This document shows, piece by piece, positions 54,178 through 62,912 of a DNA stretch of 64,000 bases. The notes beneath the pieces were generated by a model. It ran no database searches. It saw nothing but the letters and a program-made list of their open reading frames with translations, and had not been told where the DNA came from. The DNA comes from G963665495 sp963677785. GTDB lineage: Bacteria; Desulfobacterota; Desulfovibrionia; Desulfovibrionales; Desulfovibrionaceae. The position numbers and the translations under genes were made by a program. The stretch is taken from positions 1,054,001 through 1,118,000 of the forward strand of contig CAXXDH010000003.1 in the NCBI GenBank assembly GCA_963677785.2, written 5' to 3'. Position 1 is the first letter of the stretch. The number at the start of each line of letters is the position of its first letter.

Positions 54178-55063
54178 TACGGGCTTTGTCGGGTCCGTTG
54201 AAATGAACCGCTTTCTTTTTTGACTTCTTTTTCAGATACGCCAGACGTACCTCCACCACTTTGGGATTGGGGTAGTTGTCGTGAATGGATTCCAGCAGGG
54301 CTATAGCCTCCGGAAGCTTGTTCATGTTCTCATAGACTTCGGCGAGCATGAACCCGGCCAGGGCTTTGCGTTCCTTATCGACCCCGGGGATACTTCGGAT
54401 TTTCTGCAGCAGTTCCTTGATACGCTGCTGGTTTTTCTTCGGATCAAAAGCCCGTACCTGCTCCGGGGTCAAGGCAATGCTCTGCGCTTCAATCCTGCGC
54501 TGCGTATACTCCAGAGTCTGCGCCAGCTCATACAGGCATAAGGCCTTCATTTCGGGACGGCGCGCATCTGATTCGCAGGCGTCCAGAGCCTGCTCCGCCA
54601 GATCAATGGCGTGTTGCCTCCGGTAAATACGCGCCAAATGCAGGTAGACTTCAGGAAGCTGCGAGTCGTCCAATCCGTTGATTTCCAAAGCGCTCTGCCA
54701 CGTACTCACAGCCTCGTTCCACTGTTTGGAATTTTCCTGCAGCTGGGCCAGCCTGCAGGTCAGTTTCCAGGCCTGGCCGGGATCCTGGGAAAATTCCAGG
54801 ATCATGGCCTCTAGAAGACTGATGGACTTTTCATAATTCCCCAGAACATTCAAGGAAATATCCAGCAGTCGGTTCCAGGCTTCCAAACGGTACAGGCCCT
54901 CGGCATTGAACTGAAGATAGCTTTCATACATGCGCTCCGCTTCCGTGAAGTTTCCGCTGGAATAGGCGGTCCGGGCGGCGTCTATATCTCCTTTGTCATT
55001 TCTGTCCGCGGTGCAGCCGCACAACAGAAAAACAACCAGGAAAACTGCCGGCCACGCGCGCAT
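54167..55063 (-). CDS. TPR-repeat lipoprotein
   Basis: 298 residues. Signal MRAWPAVFLVVFLLCGC with lipobox LLCGC. The rest is helical repeats of TPR type (RTAYSSGNFTEAERMYESYL, AWKLTCRLAQLQENSKQWNE, EVYLHLARIYRRQHAIDLAE, MLAEVYENMNKLPEAIALLE). A protein-binding scaffold, probably at the outer membrane. Lies six bases after gyrA on the same strand. Confidence 0.9.
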   Translation of the reverse strand: MRAWPAVFLVVFLLCGCTADRNDKGDIDAARTAYSSGNFTEAERMYESYLQFNAEGLYRLEAWNRLLDISLNVLGNYEKSISLLEAMILEFSQDPGQAWKLTCRLAQLQENSKQWNEAVSTWQSALEINGLDDSQLPEVYLHLARIYRRQHAIDLAEQALDACESDARRPEMKALCLYELAQTLEYTQRRIEAQSIALTPEQVRAFDPKKNQQRIKELLQKIRSIPGVDKERKALAGFMLAEVYENMNKLPEAIALLESIHDNYPNPKVVEVRLAYLKKKSKKKAVHFNGPDKARISQ

Positions 55064-55068
55064 GGCTT

Positions 55069-57501
55069 CTACTCGTCATCTTCAACGTGCTGCTCGTGCA
55101 CGATGTCAAACCCGGCCACGTAGGCGTCGTCCTCGACTTTCACCAAGCGTACGCCCTGTGTCGCGCGGCCAACCTGGCTTATGTCGCTCACACCCATACG
55201 GATGATCTTGTTTCCGGAGGTAAGCAGTACGAGTTCGTCACTTTCCGAAACCATGATGGCGCCGATGACATGTCCGGTTTTGGAAGTGACTTTCATGTTG
55301 ATGATGCCTTTGCCGCCTCGGGACTGCTGGCGGTAAAGATCCACCGGCGTACGCTTGCCGTATCCGTTGGAAGCTATGGTCAGCAGATTGGCTTCATTAT
55401 CCCCGTTGACCACGACTGCAGAAGCCACTTCATCGGCCTTGCGCAGATTGACGCCTTTGACACCGGCTGCGGAGCGTCCCATGGAACGGACGTCGGCCAA
55501 AGGAAAGCGAATGGACAAGCCTTGCTTGGTGACCAGAATAACCTGATTGGCCGGGTTGACTTCGCGAACCATGAGCAGTTCGTCGCCATCCTTAAGTCCC
55601 ACAGCGATCAATCCGGCTTTGCGCGAACGGCTGTATTGTTCGGCGCTGGAGCGCTTGACCATGCCTTTTTTGGTGACGAACAGAAAATACCTGTCCGCGG
55701 CGAATTCCCGTATCGTCAGGGCCGTGGTCACGAATTCCTCTTTTTCCAAGGGCAGCAGATTGGCGATATGCACGCCCTTGGCCGTTCGGCTGCCCTCCGG
55801 CACCTCGTAAACCCGAAGCTGGTGCATACGGCCGCGGTTCGTGAACAGCAGCAGGAACTGGTGGTTGGAGGTCGTGCAGAAGCTCTGGATCATGTCCTCG
55901 TCGCTGGTCTGCACTCCGGCAATGCCTTTGCCGCCTCTGCGCTGCTGCTGGTAGACGTCCAGGGCCGTACGCTTGATGTAGCCGCGCTTAGAGAGCGTGA
56001 TGACCACGTTGTCGTCCGGAATCAGATCCGTCATGTCGATGCCTTCCGGCTCTTCATCCAGGATTTCCGTACGCCGGGGCGTGGAAAAGGTCTTGCGGAT
56101 TTCTTCCAGTTCTTGCCGGATAACGCCTTTGAGCACTTCCACATTGGCGAGAATGCTCTGAAAGTAGGCGATCTTTTTCAGCAGCTCGGTGTATTCTTCA
56201 AGCAGCTTTTCGCGTTCGAGGTTGGTCAGACGCTGCAGCCGCATGTCCAGAATGGCCTGAGCCTGAATTTCGGAAAACTCGAATTCCGCTACCAACCGTT
56301 CCTTGGCCTCGGCCGGAGTGGCCGAAGAACGAATCAGGCTGATGATGGCGTCGATATTGTCCAGGGCCTTTTGCAAACCTTCCAGGATATGGGCCCGGGC
56401 CTCCGCTTTGGCCAGATCGTAGCGCGTCCGGCGGACGATCACTTCCTTGCGGTGGTCGAGAAAATGTTCGAGCACCTGCTTCAGGTTGAGCAGTTCCGGC
56501 CGGTTGTCCACAACCGCCATCATGTTGATGCCGAAGCTCATCTCCAGCTGGGTGAACTTGTAGAGCGCGTTGATAACGATGTCAGGAATCGTGCCCTTTT
56601 TCAGGTCGATGACGACCCGGATGCCCTTGCGGTCGGATTCGTCGCGCAGATCGGAAATACCTTCGATCTTGCGGTCGTTGACCAGGGCGGCGATTTTCTC
56701 CACCATGCTGGATTTGTTGAGAGCGTAGGGGATCTCCTTGATAACGATGGATTCGTACCCTTTTTTGCGCTGCTCTATCTCCACCACGCCGCGGATTTTG
56801 ATGCTGCCGCGTCCGGTCTCGTAGGCGTCCCGCAAGCCCTTGCCCGCGTAGAGCGAAGCACCGGTGGGAAAATCCGGGGCTTTGATGTGCGCCATCAGGT
56901 CGCGTACGGTGCATTCCGGATCATCCAGAAGCAGAAGCAGGCCGCCGATAAGCTCTTCGAGGTTGTGCGGCGGAATATTGGTGGCCATGCCCACGGCAAT
57001 ACCCGACGAACCGTTCAACAGCAGGTTGGGCACCTTGGTGGGCAGGACAACAGGCTCCGCCAAGCTGTTGTCGTAATTGGGCCGGAAATCGACGGTCTCC
57101 TTGTCGATGTCGGCAAGAAATTCACTGGTGATTCTGGCCATACGCACTTCGGTGTACCGCATGGCTGCCGCGGCGTCGCCGTCGATGGATCCGAAGTTCC
57201 CCTGTCCGTTGACCAGCACGTCGCGCATGGAAAACGGCTGCGCCATACGAACGAGCGCATCGTATACGGCCGAGTCGCCATGCGGATGGTATTTACCGAT
57301 CACGTCACCCACAACACGCGCGGATTTTTTGTGCGGACGGTTGTAGGTGTTGCTGAGATCATGCATGGCGAACAAAATCCGCCGGTGCACCGGCTTGAGT
57401 CCGTCGCGTACGTCCGGAATGGCGCGTCCGATGATGACGCTGAGCGAATACTCAAGGTAGGATTTTTTGATTTCCTGTTCAATGTTGACTGTTTCAATCA
57501 C
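55069..57501 (-). CDS. gyrA: DNA gyrase subunit A
   Basis: Breakage-rejoining subunit of gyrase, 810 residues. N-terminal SVIIGRAIPDVRDGLKPVHR; the region around the active Tyr reads RYTEVRM. The quinolone region HPHGDSAVYDALVRMAQPF has Ser and Asp at the usual positions of sensitive enzymes. C-terminal beta-propeller with the GyrA-box-like QQRRGGKGI and QSRGGKGI. GTG start after AGGACAACG. Confidence 0.96.
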   Translation of the reverse strand: MIETVNIEQEIKKSYLEYSLSVIIGRAIPDVRDGLKPVHRRILFAMHDLSNTYNRPHKKSARVVGDVIGKYHPHGDSAVYDALVRMAQPFSMRDVLVNGQGNFGSIDGDAAAAMRYTEVRMARITSEFLADIDKETVDFRPNYDNSLAEPVVLPTKVPNLLLNGSSGIAVGMATNIPPHNLEELIGGLLLLLDDPECTVRDLMAHIKAPDFPTGASLYAGKGLRDAYETGRGSIKIRGVVEIEQRKKGYESIVIKEIPYALNKSSMVEKIAALVNDRKIEGISDLRDESDRKGIRVVIDLKKGTIPDIVINALYKFTQLEMSFGINMMAVVDNRPELLNLKQVLEHFLDHRKEVIVRRTRYDLAKAEARAHILEGLQKALDNIDAIISLIRSSATPAEAKERLVAEFEFSEIQAQAILDMRLQRLTNLEREKLLEEYTELLKKIAYFQSILANVEVLKGVIRQELEEIRKTFSTPRRTEILDEEPEGIDMTDLIPDDNVVITLSKRGYIKRTALDVYQQQRRGGKGIAGVQTSDEDMIQSFCTTSNHQFLLLFTNRGRMHQLRVYEVPEGSRTAKGVHIANLLPLEKEEFVTTALTIREFAADRYFLFVTKKGMVKRSSAEQYSRSRKAGLIAVGLKDGDELLMVREVNPANQVILVTKQGLSIRFPLADVRSMGRSAAGVKGVNLRKADEVASAVVVNGDNEANLLTIASNGYGKRTPVDLYRQQSRGGKGIINMKVTSKTGHVIGAIMVSESDELVLLTSGNKIIRMGVSDISQVGRATQGVRLVKVEDDAYVAGFDIVHEQHVEDDE

Positions 57502-57731
57502 GTCGTTGTCCTAGTGTCTGGAAAATTGTGATGCCTCCGGCGGCCAGAGAACCTTTGTTGTACAAAGGGCCCTAGAAACCTCCAAAAACTTTTAGCTGTC
57601 AGAACGTCAGCAGCTTTACAGCCCTTCCATGCCATGCATGATGGTATGGGAGCTTTTCTCTCCCCGGGCAATTGTCCGGGCTCGGCGAGAGGTATCCCTT
57701 ATGCAGGGGGCCAGAAGCCCCCATCATGTTG
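57502..57731. repeat. gyrB-gyrA spacer with repeat copy B
   Basis: 230 bases. From 57531 it reads ATGCCTCCGGCGG, AGAACCTTT, AAAGG and CTCCAAAAA in the order of copy A at 32841, with CCTTTG/CAAAGG as inner hairpin, but without the outer right arm. A further hairpin CCCGG/CCGGG is at 57663-57680. It lies in the gyrA leader. Confidence 0.7.
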
Positions 57732-60125
57732 TTAAATATCAAGATCCGTCACTTGCAGGGCATTGCGTTCAATGAAATTGCGCCTGGGTTCGACCTTGTC
57801 TCCCATCAGACGCGAAAAAATTTCATCCGCCTGGACCGCGTCTTCGATGGAGACCTGCAGCAGTGTCCGCTTGTCCGGATCCATGGTGGTTTCCCAAAGC
57901 TGCTCGGCGTCCATTTCGCCCAGACCTTTGTAGCGCTTGATTTCAATATTGTTTTTGCTTTCCTCAAGCACCAGATGGAGCAGATCGAAGAGATTTTCCA
58001 CTAATTGCTCCTGGTCTTTTTTGATCATGGTGAACGCTGACCCGCCGCAGGATTTTCTGATGAAATCCAGGCCGCCAAAGGCTTCCTTGTACATTTTGGA
58101 ATTGAAGAATTCCACGGCGAAGCGGGTTTTGTGACCGTTCTTGTCTTCGGCCACAAGATACGAACGCTGTTCCACATCGCCCTCTTCCCAATGGTGTTCG
58201 AGGGTGTAGCCCTGCTCGTTCATATAGGCGTAAAACTGTTCCCGGACATCATGGTTATGCAGAATTCCCGTGTCCAGGCGATGTTCATAGGAAATGATCT
58301 TCAAAAACAGATCCCTGTTGATGCCGACGTTTTCCACATCGCGCATACGCTTGTCTATGAAACGGATGCCGTTGAGCAGCTCAATGATCTGCTTCCCTGC
58401 AAAGGTCACTTCATTGGACGCGCGCAGCGTGATTTCCCCGCTGATGTGCTGCAGCAAAAATTCATTGAGCTCTTCTTCGCCTTTGATGAAGAATTCATTT
58501 TTTCTCACTTTGGCGCAGAACAGCGGCGGTTGCGCAATGTAGAGATAGCCCCGCTCGATGAGTTCCTCGTACTGGCGGAAAAAGAAGGTCAGCAGCAATG
58601 TCCGGATATGCGCGCCGTCCACGTCGGCATCGGTCATGATCACGATCTTGTGGTAGCGCAGTTTGTCCAGGTTCAGATCATCCTGGATGCTGGCGCCCAT
58701 GGCCGTGATCATGGCCTTGATTTCCTTGTTTTCGAGCATCTTGTCGAAACGCGTTTTTTCCACGTTCAGAATCTTGCCTCGCAGGGGCAGAATGGCCTGG
58801 TGGGTGGGATTGCGACCCATTTTGGCCGAACCGCCGGCCGAATCCCCCTCAACGATGAACAATTCGCTGTCCTCAGGATTTTTACTTTGGCAATCGGCCA
58901 GCTTTCCGGGCAGGGAATTGTCTGAAAGCGCTCCCTTGCGCCGGACCAGATCCTTGGCCTTGCGGGCTGCTTCACGAGCACGGGCCGTATCCACGACTTT
59001 TTCGACGATGTTCTTGGCCTCGTTGGGATTTTCCGCGAAAAAGGTGGAAAGCTGTTCGTAGACCATGCTGGAGACGATGCCGACGACTTCGCTGTTGCCG
59101 AGCTTGGTCTTGGTCTGCCCCTCGAACTGCGGCATGGGCAGTTTGACGCTGATAACGGCCGTCAAGCCTTCGCGAACGTCATCGCCGGAGATCTTCTGCT
59201 TATGTTTTTTCGGCAGGTCGGCATTCTGGATGTAGGTATTCAACGCGCGCGTCAGCGCTGTTCTGAACCCGGCCAAATGCGTACCGCCTTCCTTGGTGCG
59301 GATGTTGTTGGCGAAGGTATGGATATTTTCCTTGTAGCCCGTGTTGTACTGCATGCCGAATTCGACGGTCACGGAGTCCACCATATCCAGGCCGTAAATG
59401 ATTTCATGGGCCTGGTTTTCGCCTTCGTTGAGATCCTTGACGAATTCCCGGACCCCGCCTTCGAACTTGAAGGAAATGGACTCGTTGCTGCGTTCGTCGT
59501 TGAACTCGATTTCCAATCCGCTGTTGAGGTAGGCCAGCTCTTCGAAACGCTTGCGCAGAATGTCGAAGGAAAACTGGTTGGTCTCAAAAATTTCCTCATC
59601 AGGCCGGAAACGGATTATGGTGCCCGTATTCTTGGCTTCCCCGATCACTTCCAGCTGCTTGACCGGAACACCGCGCTCGTAGCGCTGGTGGTAGCGTTTG
59701 CCGTCGCGTTTGACCACGACCTCGAGATATTCGGAAAGCGCGTTGACTACGGAAACGCCCACACCGTGCAGACCGCCGGAAACCTTGTAGGTGTCGTTGT
59801 CGAACTTGCCCCCGGCGTGCAGGACGGTCATGACCACTTCTACGGCCGGTTTCTTTTCCTTTGGATGGATATCCACGGGAATGCCGCGGCCGTTGTCGCT
59901 GACCGTTACACTGTTGTCCAGATGCAGATTGATGGTGATCTTGCTGCAGGATCCCGCCATGGCTTCGTCAACGGAATTGTCGACGACTTCATAGACAAGA
60001 TGGTGCAATCCACGGATGTCCGTGCTGCCGATATACATGGCAGGCCGTTTGCGGACGGCTGACAAACCTTCCAGAATGGTGATGCTGCCCGCATTATAGT
60101 CATGATGGGTGTTTTCTGCTGCCAT
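57732..60125 (-). CDS. gyrB: DNA gyrase subunit B
   Basis: ATPase subunit, 797 residues. GHKL ATP site: EVVDNSVDEAMAG with catalytic Glu and Asn, then VSDNGRGIPVDIH and GGLHGVGVSVVNALS. TOPRIM: FIVEGDSAGGSAKMGR and IMTDADVDGAHIRTLLL. C-terminal RYKGLGEMDAEQLWETTMDP. The ATG follows the dnaN stop as TAAATG. No recF gene lies between dnaN and gyrB. Confidence 0.97.
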   Translation of the reverse strand: MAAENTHHDYNAGSITILEGLSAVRKRPAMYIGSTDIRGLHHLVYEVVDNSVDEAMAGSCSKITINLHLDNSVTVSDNGRGIPVDIHPKEKKPAVEVVMTVLHAGGKFDNDTYKVSGGLHGVGVSVVNALSEYLEVVVKRDGKRYHQRYERGVPVKQLEVIGEAKNTGTIIRFRPDEEIFETNQFSFDILRKRFEELAYLNSGLEIEFNDERSNESISFKFEGGVREFVKDLNEGENQAHEIIYGLDMVDSVTVEFGMQYNTGYKENIHTFANNIRTKEGGTHLAGFRTALTRALNTYIQNADLPKKHKQKISGDDVREGLTAVISVKLPMPQFEGQTKTKLGNSEVVGIVSSMVYEQLSTFFAENPNEAKNIVEKVVDTARAREAARKAKDLVRRKGALSDNSLPGKLADCQSKNPEDSELFIVEGDSAGGSAKMGRNPTHQAILPLRGKILNVEKTRFDKMLENKEIKAMITAMGASIQDDLNLDKLRYHKIVIMTDADVDGAHIRTLLLTFFFRQYEELIERGYLYIAQPPLFCAKVRKNEFFIKGEEELNEFLLQHISGEITLRASNEVTFAGKQIIELLNGIRFIDKRMRDVENVGINRDLFLKIISYEHRLDTGILHNHDVREQFYAYMNEQGYTLEHHWEEGDVEQRSYLVAEDKNGHKTRFAVEFFNSKMYKEAFGGLDFIRKSCGGSAFTMIKKDQEQLVENLFDLLHLVLEESKNNIEIKRYKGLGEMDAEQLWETTMDPDKRTLLQVSIEDAVQADEIFSRLMGDKVEPRRNFIERNALQVTDLDI

Positions 60126-61280
60126 TTAGACTTCTTCCTCGCTGTAGTACGCCTCTTCGACAATCTTCATGGGCATGATGATGACCAGGTAGCTCGCATC
60201 GTTGCTGTCCCGGATGCCGCAGGGGCCTTCGGAGCCGGTCAACGTGAAATTCAACTGTTCAGTATCGAAATGGTTGAGAATTTCAATCAGATTGCGGGTA
60301 GGAAAAGCGATTTTGGGAATCTCGCCGTTGCGTTCGATTTCCAGGCTCTCCTGGGCCGATCCCACTTCCTGGCCTTCCGAGGTCAGGGAGAGCTGGTTGG
60401 GTTCGAATTCAAAATACGTGCAGCGGTTGTTTTCCGTTGTGAAAATCAACAAACGCTCCAGCGCGTCCACCAGTTCGGCACGGTTGAGCACCACTGTGGA
60501 AACATCGTCATCGTCGAGTTTTTCCAGAAAATTCTTATACTCTGGATAGTTGTAATATGAAAGCGGCAAACTGAAGGTTTCCTTGCCGTCTGCTGTTTTC
60601 AAAAACAAACGCTTGTTGTCGATAACCATGCTCACTTCCGGAGCCGTGAGCCATTTTTTCAATTCAAGCAGATATTTTTTATGAATCAGAATGCCTTCTT
60701 CAGGCATCAGTGAAAGCATGCCGGAATCCATAAGACGGATCATGGCGAACTGGTGGCCGTTCATGCCGCAGATTTCCACGCATTGCTCATCTTTCAGAGA
60801 CTGGAAGCTGATGCAGGCCACGGCTTCCATGGTGTCTTCATCGCTGATGCAGTAGGAAATCCGGTCGGTGATGGTCAACAGCTGCTCACCGGATAGATTT
60901 ACGGCATTGTTATCCGGGAATTGGGAAAAATTCTGAAACCATTCCGGATCGTTCAACGGAAGTTTGTAGTGTCTTCTGCCCTGTTTCACCAGGAGCACGT
61001 TGTTTGTGGCGTCCGTTTCCAGAAAGATTTCTCCTGGAGGAAGTTTTTTAACCAGGTCGTAAAAGCTGCGTCCCTGAACACCTGCAAGGCCGCCTTCTTC
61101 TATGCTGGCAGGATAATTTCCGAAGAATTCAATATTGGAATCTGTGGCCATAATTTGCAGGGATTCACTGGCATTGAGCCAAATAGTCCGCAAAAACGCA
61201 GCTCCGGTTTTGGCTGGGATGATGTTTGCGGATTTCTGAAGGCCTTCGATGATGTCTTCTTTCAATACTTTTAATTTCAT
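60126..61280 (-). CDS. dnaN: DNA polymerase III beta sliding clamp
   Basis: 384 residues, the three-domain clamp that tethers polymerase III to DNA. MKLKVLKEDIIEGLQKSAN opens the protein; the C-terminal part ends with LTGSEGPCGIRDSNDASYLV and the usual I-MP-K motif (VIIMPMKI). Between dnaA and gyrB, the classical origin-region order. Confidence 0.96.
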   Translation of the reverse strand: MKLKVLKEDIIEGLQKSANIIPAKTGAAFLRTIWLNASESLQIMATDSNIEFFGNYPASIEEGGLAGVQGRSFYDLVKKLPPGEIFLETDATNNVLLVKQGRRHYKLPLNDPEWFQNFSQFPDNNAVNLSGEQLLTITDRISYCISDEDTMEAVACISFQSLKDEQCVEICGMNGHQFAMIRLMDSGMLSLMPEEGILIHKKYLLELKKWLTAPEVSMVIDNKRLFLKTADGKETFSLPLSYYNYPEYKNFLEKLDDDDVSTVVLNRAELVDALERLLIFTTENNRCTYFEFEPNQLSLTSEGQEVGSAQESLEIERNGEIPKIAFPTRNLIEILNHFDTEQLNFTLTGSEGPCGIRDSNDASYLVIIMPMKIVEEAYYSEEEV

Positions 61281-61412
61281 ATAAAATCCTTGGAGTAGTA
61301 GTAGCGCTGCGTCGCTATGTTTCTATCTTGGATAACATATTAAAATAGCGAAAAAAAATAAAAACATTGCCGGATGAAAAAAAGTGCCCACCTCTTGCGA
61401 AAGGAACAGGCC

Positions 61413-62717
61413 TCAATGTCCGGCGTTCTTTTGACATGTTTTCTTCAGCCTTGTTACCAAAGTTTTCGTATCGTAGTTATCATTCTGTAATTTTTCGATT
61501 TTTTTAACAGCGTACATGACCGTGCTGTGATCTTTTCCGCCGAACAGTCTGCCCAGTTCGGGGTAGGACAAGCCAAGCAGGATGCGGCACAGGTACATGG
61601 CCATCTGCCGGGCCTGAACGGTTTCGTTGTCCCGGCGGCTTTCGAACAATGTTTTTAGCGGCACCCCGTAATGCTCGGCAACGGTCTGGATAATCAGCTT
61701 AGGATCAATGTCGGACAATTTGCTGTCCGTATGGCTGATGATCTGCTGGAAATCCTTTTCCGTTATATTTTTGTGCATTGTTTTCTTGAATGCGAAAAAT
61801 TTCAGCAGGATGCCTTGAAGAAAACGGAAATCCTTGAATCGCTGCGCAAGCGTGAGCATCTGTTCTTTGCTGAATTTAATTTTTTTAATCCTGCACATGT
61901 GCTGGATGTATTTGATGCGTACGTCCAGGTCCGGCTCGAGAAGATTTATGATCACGCCGCCTTCGAGCCGGGATTTCAGGGGCACGTTCAGAAAATCATA
62001 GTCTGCAGGTTTGTCCAGACAACTGAAAATCATTTGTTTTTTTTGATCGTAAAAGAGGTTGAAGATATTGACGAGTTCGTCTTGAAAATCCGGCACCGTT
62101 CTGATCTGTTGAAAATCGTCCAGCAGCAGAAACGAGTACTGGCTTAACTTGAAGCGTGCCGTGTGCCGGTTGCCTTGATGTTTTTCCATATACCCATGAT
62201 ACAGATCGTTGATATTGCCGAAATAGATCGCCTCGACCCCGTGGGTCTTGCTGAGCTCATTGCCGATGGCTCGCAGCAGGTGTGATTTCCCGGAACCATT
62301 TTCTCCGCAGATGATCAACGGATTGAACTGTATTTCCATTTGTTTGGCCACTTCTTCGGCCATGCTGAGCGGAAAGTGGTTCTTGTTGTTCCGGATGAAG
62401 GATTCGAAAGTCTGCTGCTGCCCGAACGGATAATCCGTTCGTTTAATGCGTGTCGGCTGCGTCTCCTGTGCCGGGCGTCCGGCGGAATTGATGTTGTGGT
62501 AGCGGATCAAATATCCGGGTCCCAGAAACGAACTGATCTGGTTTTCGAACATGTCCTGTTTGTTCTTCACAAACCAGTCGCCGAAAAAGGCGTGTGGAAA
62601 GTGAATATCCAGGCTTTTTTCATCCTCGCACTTCTCTATTTGCAGAGGCTCGTACCACTGCATGAGTTCGTTGTGAGAAAAGTGTTGCCTGAGATGACGG
62701 CGCAGGACTTCTTTCAA
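61413..62717 (-). CDS. dnaA: replication initiator DnaA
   Basis: 434 residues. Domain I (about 1-75), AAA+ domain with Walker A ICGENGSGKSHLLRAIGN (GENGSGKS instead of the usual GxxGxGKT), Walker B SFLLLDDFQQI, and domain IV with the DnaA signature LGRLFGGKDHSTVMYAVKKI. The start is a TTG at 62717; an in-frame TGA 24 bases upstream excludes a longer form and no Shine-Dalgarno is seen. Confidence 0.94.
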   Translation of the reverse strand: MKEVLRRHLRQHFSHNELMQWYEPLQIEKCEDEKSLDIHFPHAFFGDWFVKNKQDMFENQISSFLGPGYLIRYHNINSAGRPAQETQPTRIKRTDYPFGQQQTFESFIRNNKNHFPLSMAEEVAKQMEIQFNPLIICGENGSGKSHLLRAIGNELSKTHGVEAIYFGNINDLYHGYMEKHQGNRHTARFKLSQYSFLLLDDFQQIRTVPDFQDELVNIFNLFYDQKKQMIFSCLDKPADYDFLNVPLKSRLEGGVIINLLEPDLDVRIKYIQHMCRIKKIKFSKEQMLTLAQRFKDFRFLQGILLKFFAFKKTMHKNITEKDFQQIISHTDSKLSDIDPKLIIQTVAEHYGVPLKTLFESRRDNETVQARQMAMYLCRILLGLSYPELGRLFGGKDHSTVMYAVKKIEKLQNDNYDTKTLVTRLKKTCQKNAGH

Positions 62718-62729
62718 GAAATTATTGGG

Positions 62730-62763
62730 TTGAAAGTGTTTTCAACCGCTCAAAAATGAGCGG
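62730..62763. promoter_or_regulatory. two adjacent hairpins in the dnaA leader
   Basis: TTGAAA/TTTCAA (62730-62745) and CCGCTC/GAGCGG (62746-62763), abutting, just upstream of the TTG start of dnaA. Likely to shape the leader RNA; function unknown. No DnaA-box cluster was found in the 195 bases between dnaA and the next gene. Confidence 0.6.
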
Positions 62764-62912
62764 AAAATGGTAGTAAAAATAGTTAATTACCAGTTGCCTC
62801 TAATCTGTATATACATATCAGAAAAGTTCGGTGCCGCCAAGCTCTCTTTGTCTTTGCGGAACCGGTTGACATATTAAGCAATTAACCGGGGAAAACAGGC
62901 TTCTTGCGAAGT

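Noticed and set aside
61281..61412. Replication origin between dnaN and dnaA, or upstream of dnaA
   Set aside because: Only weak DnaA-box-like words (for example TTATCCAAG) were seen and no cluster; the origin may lie outside the window.
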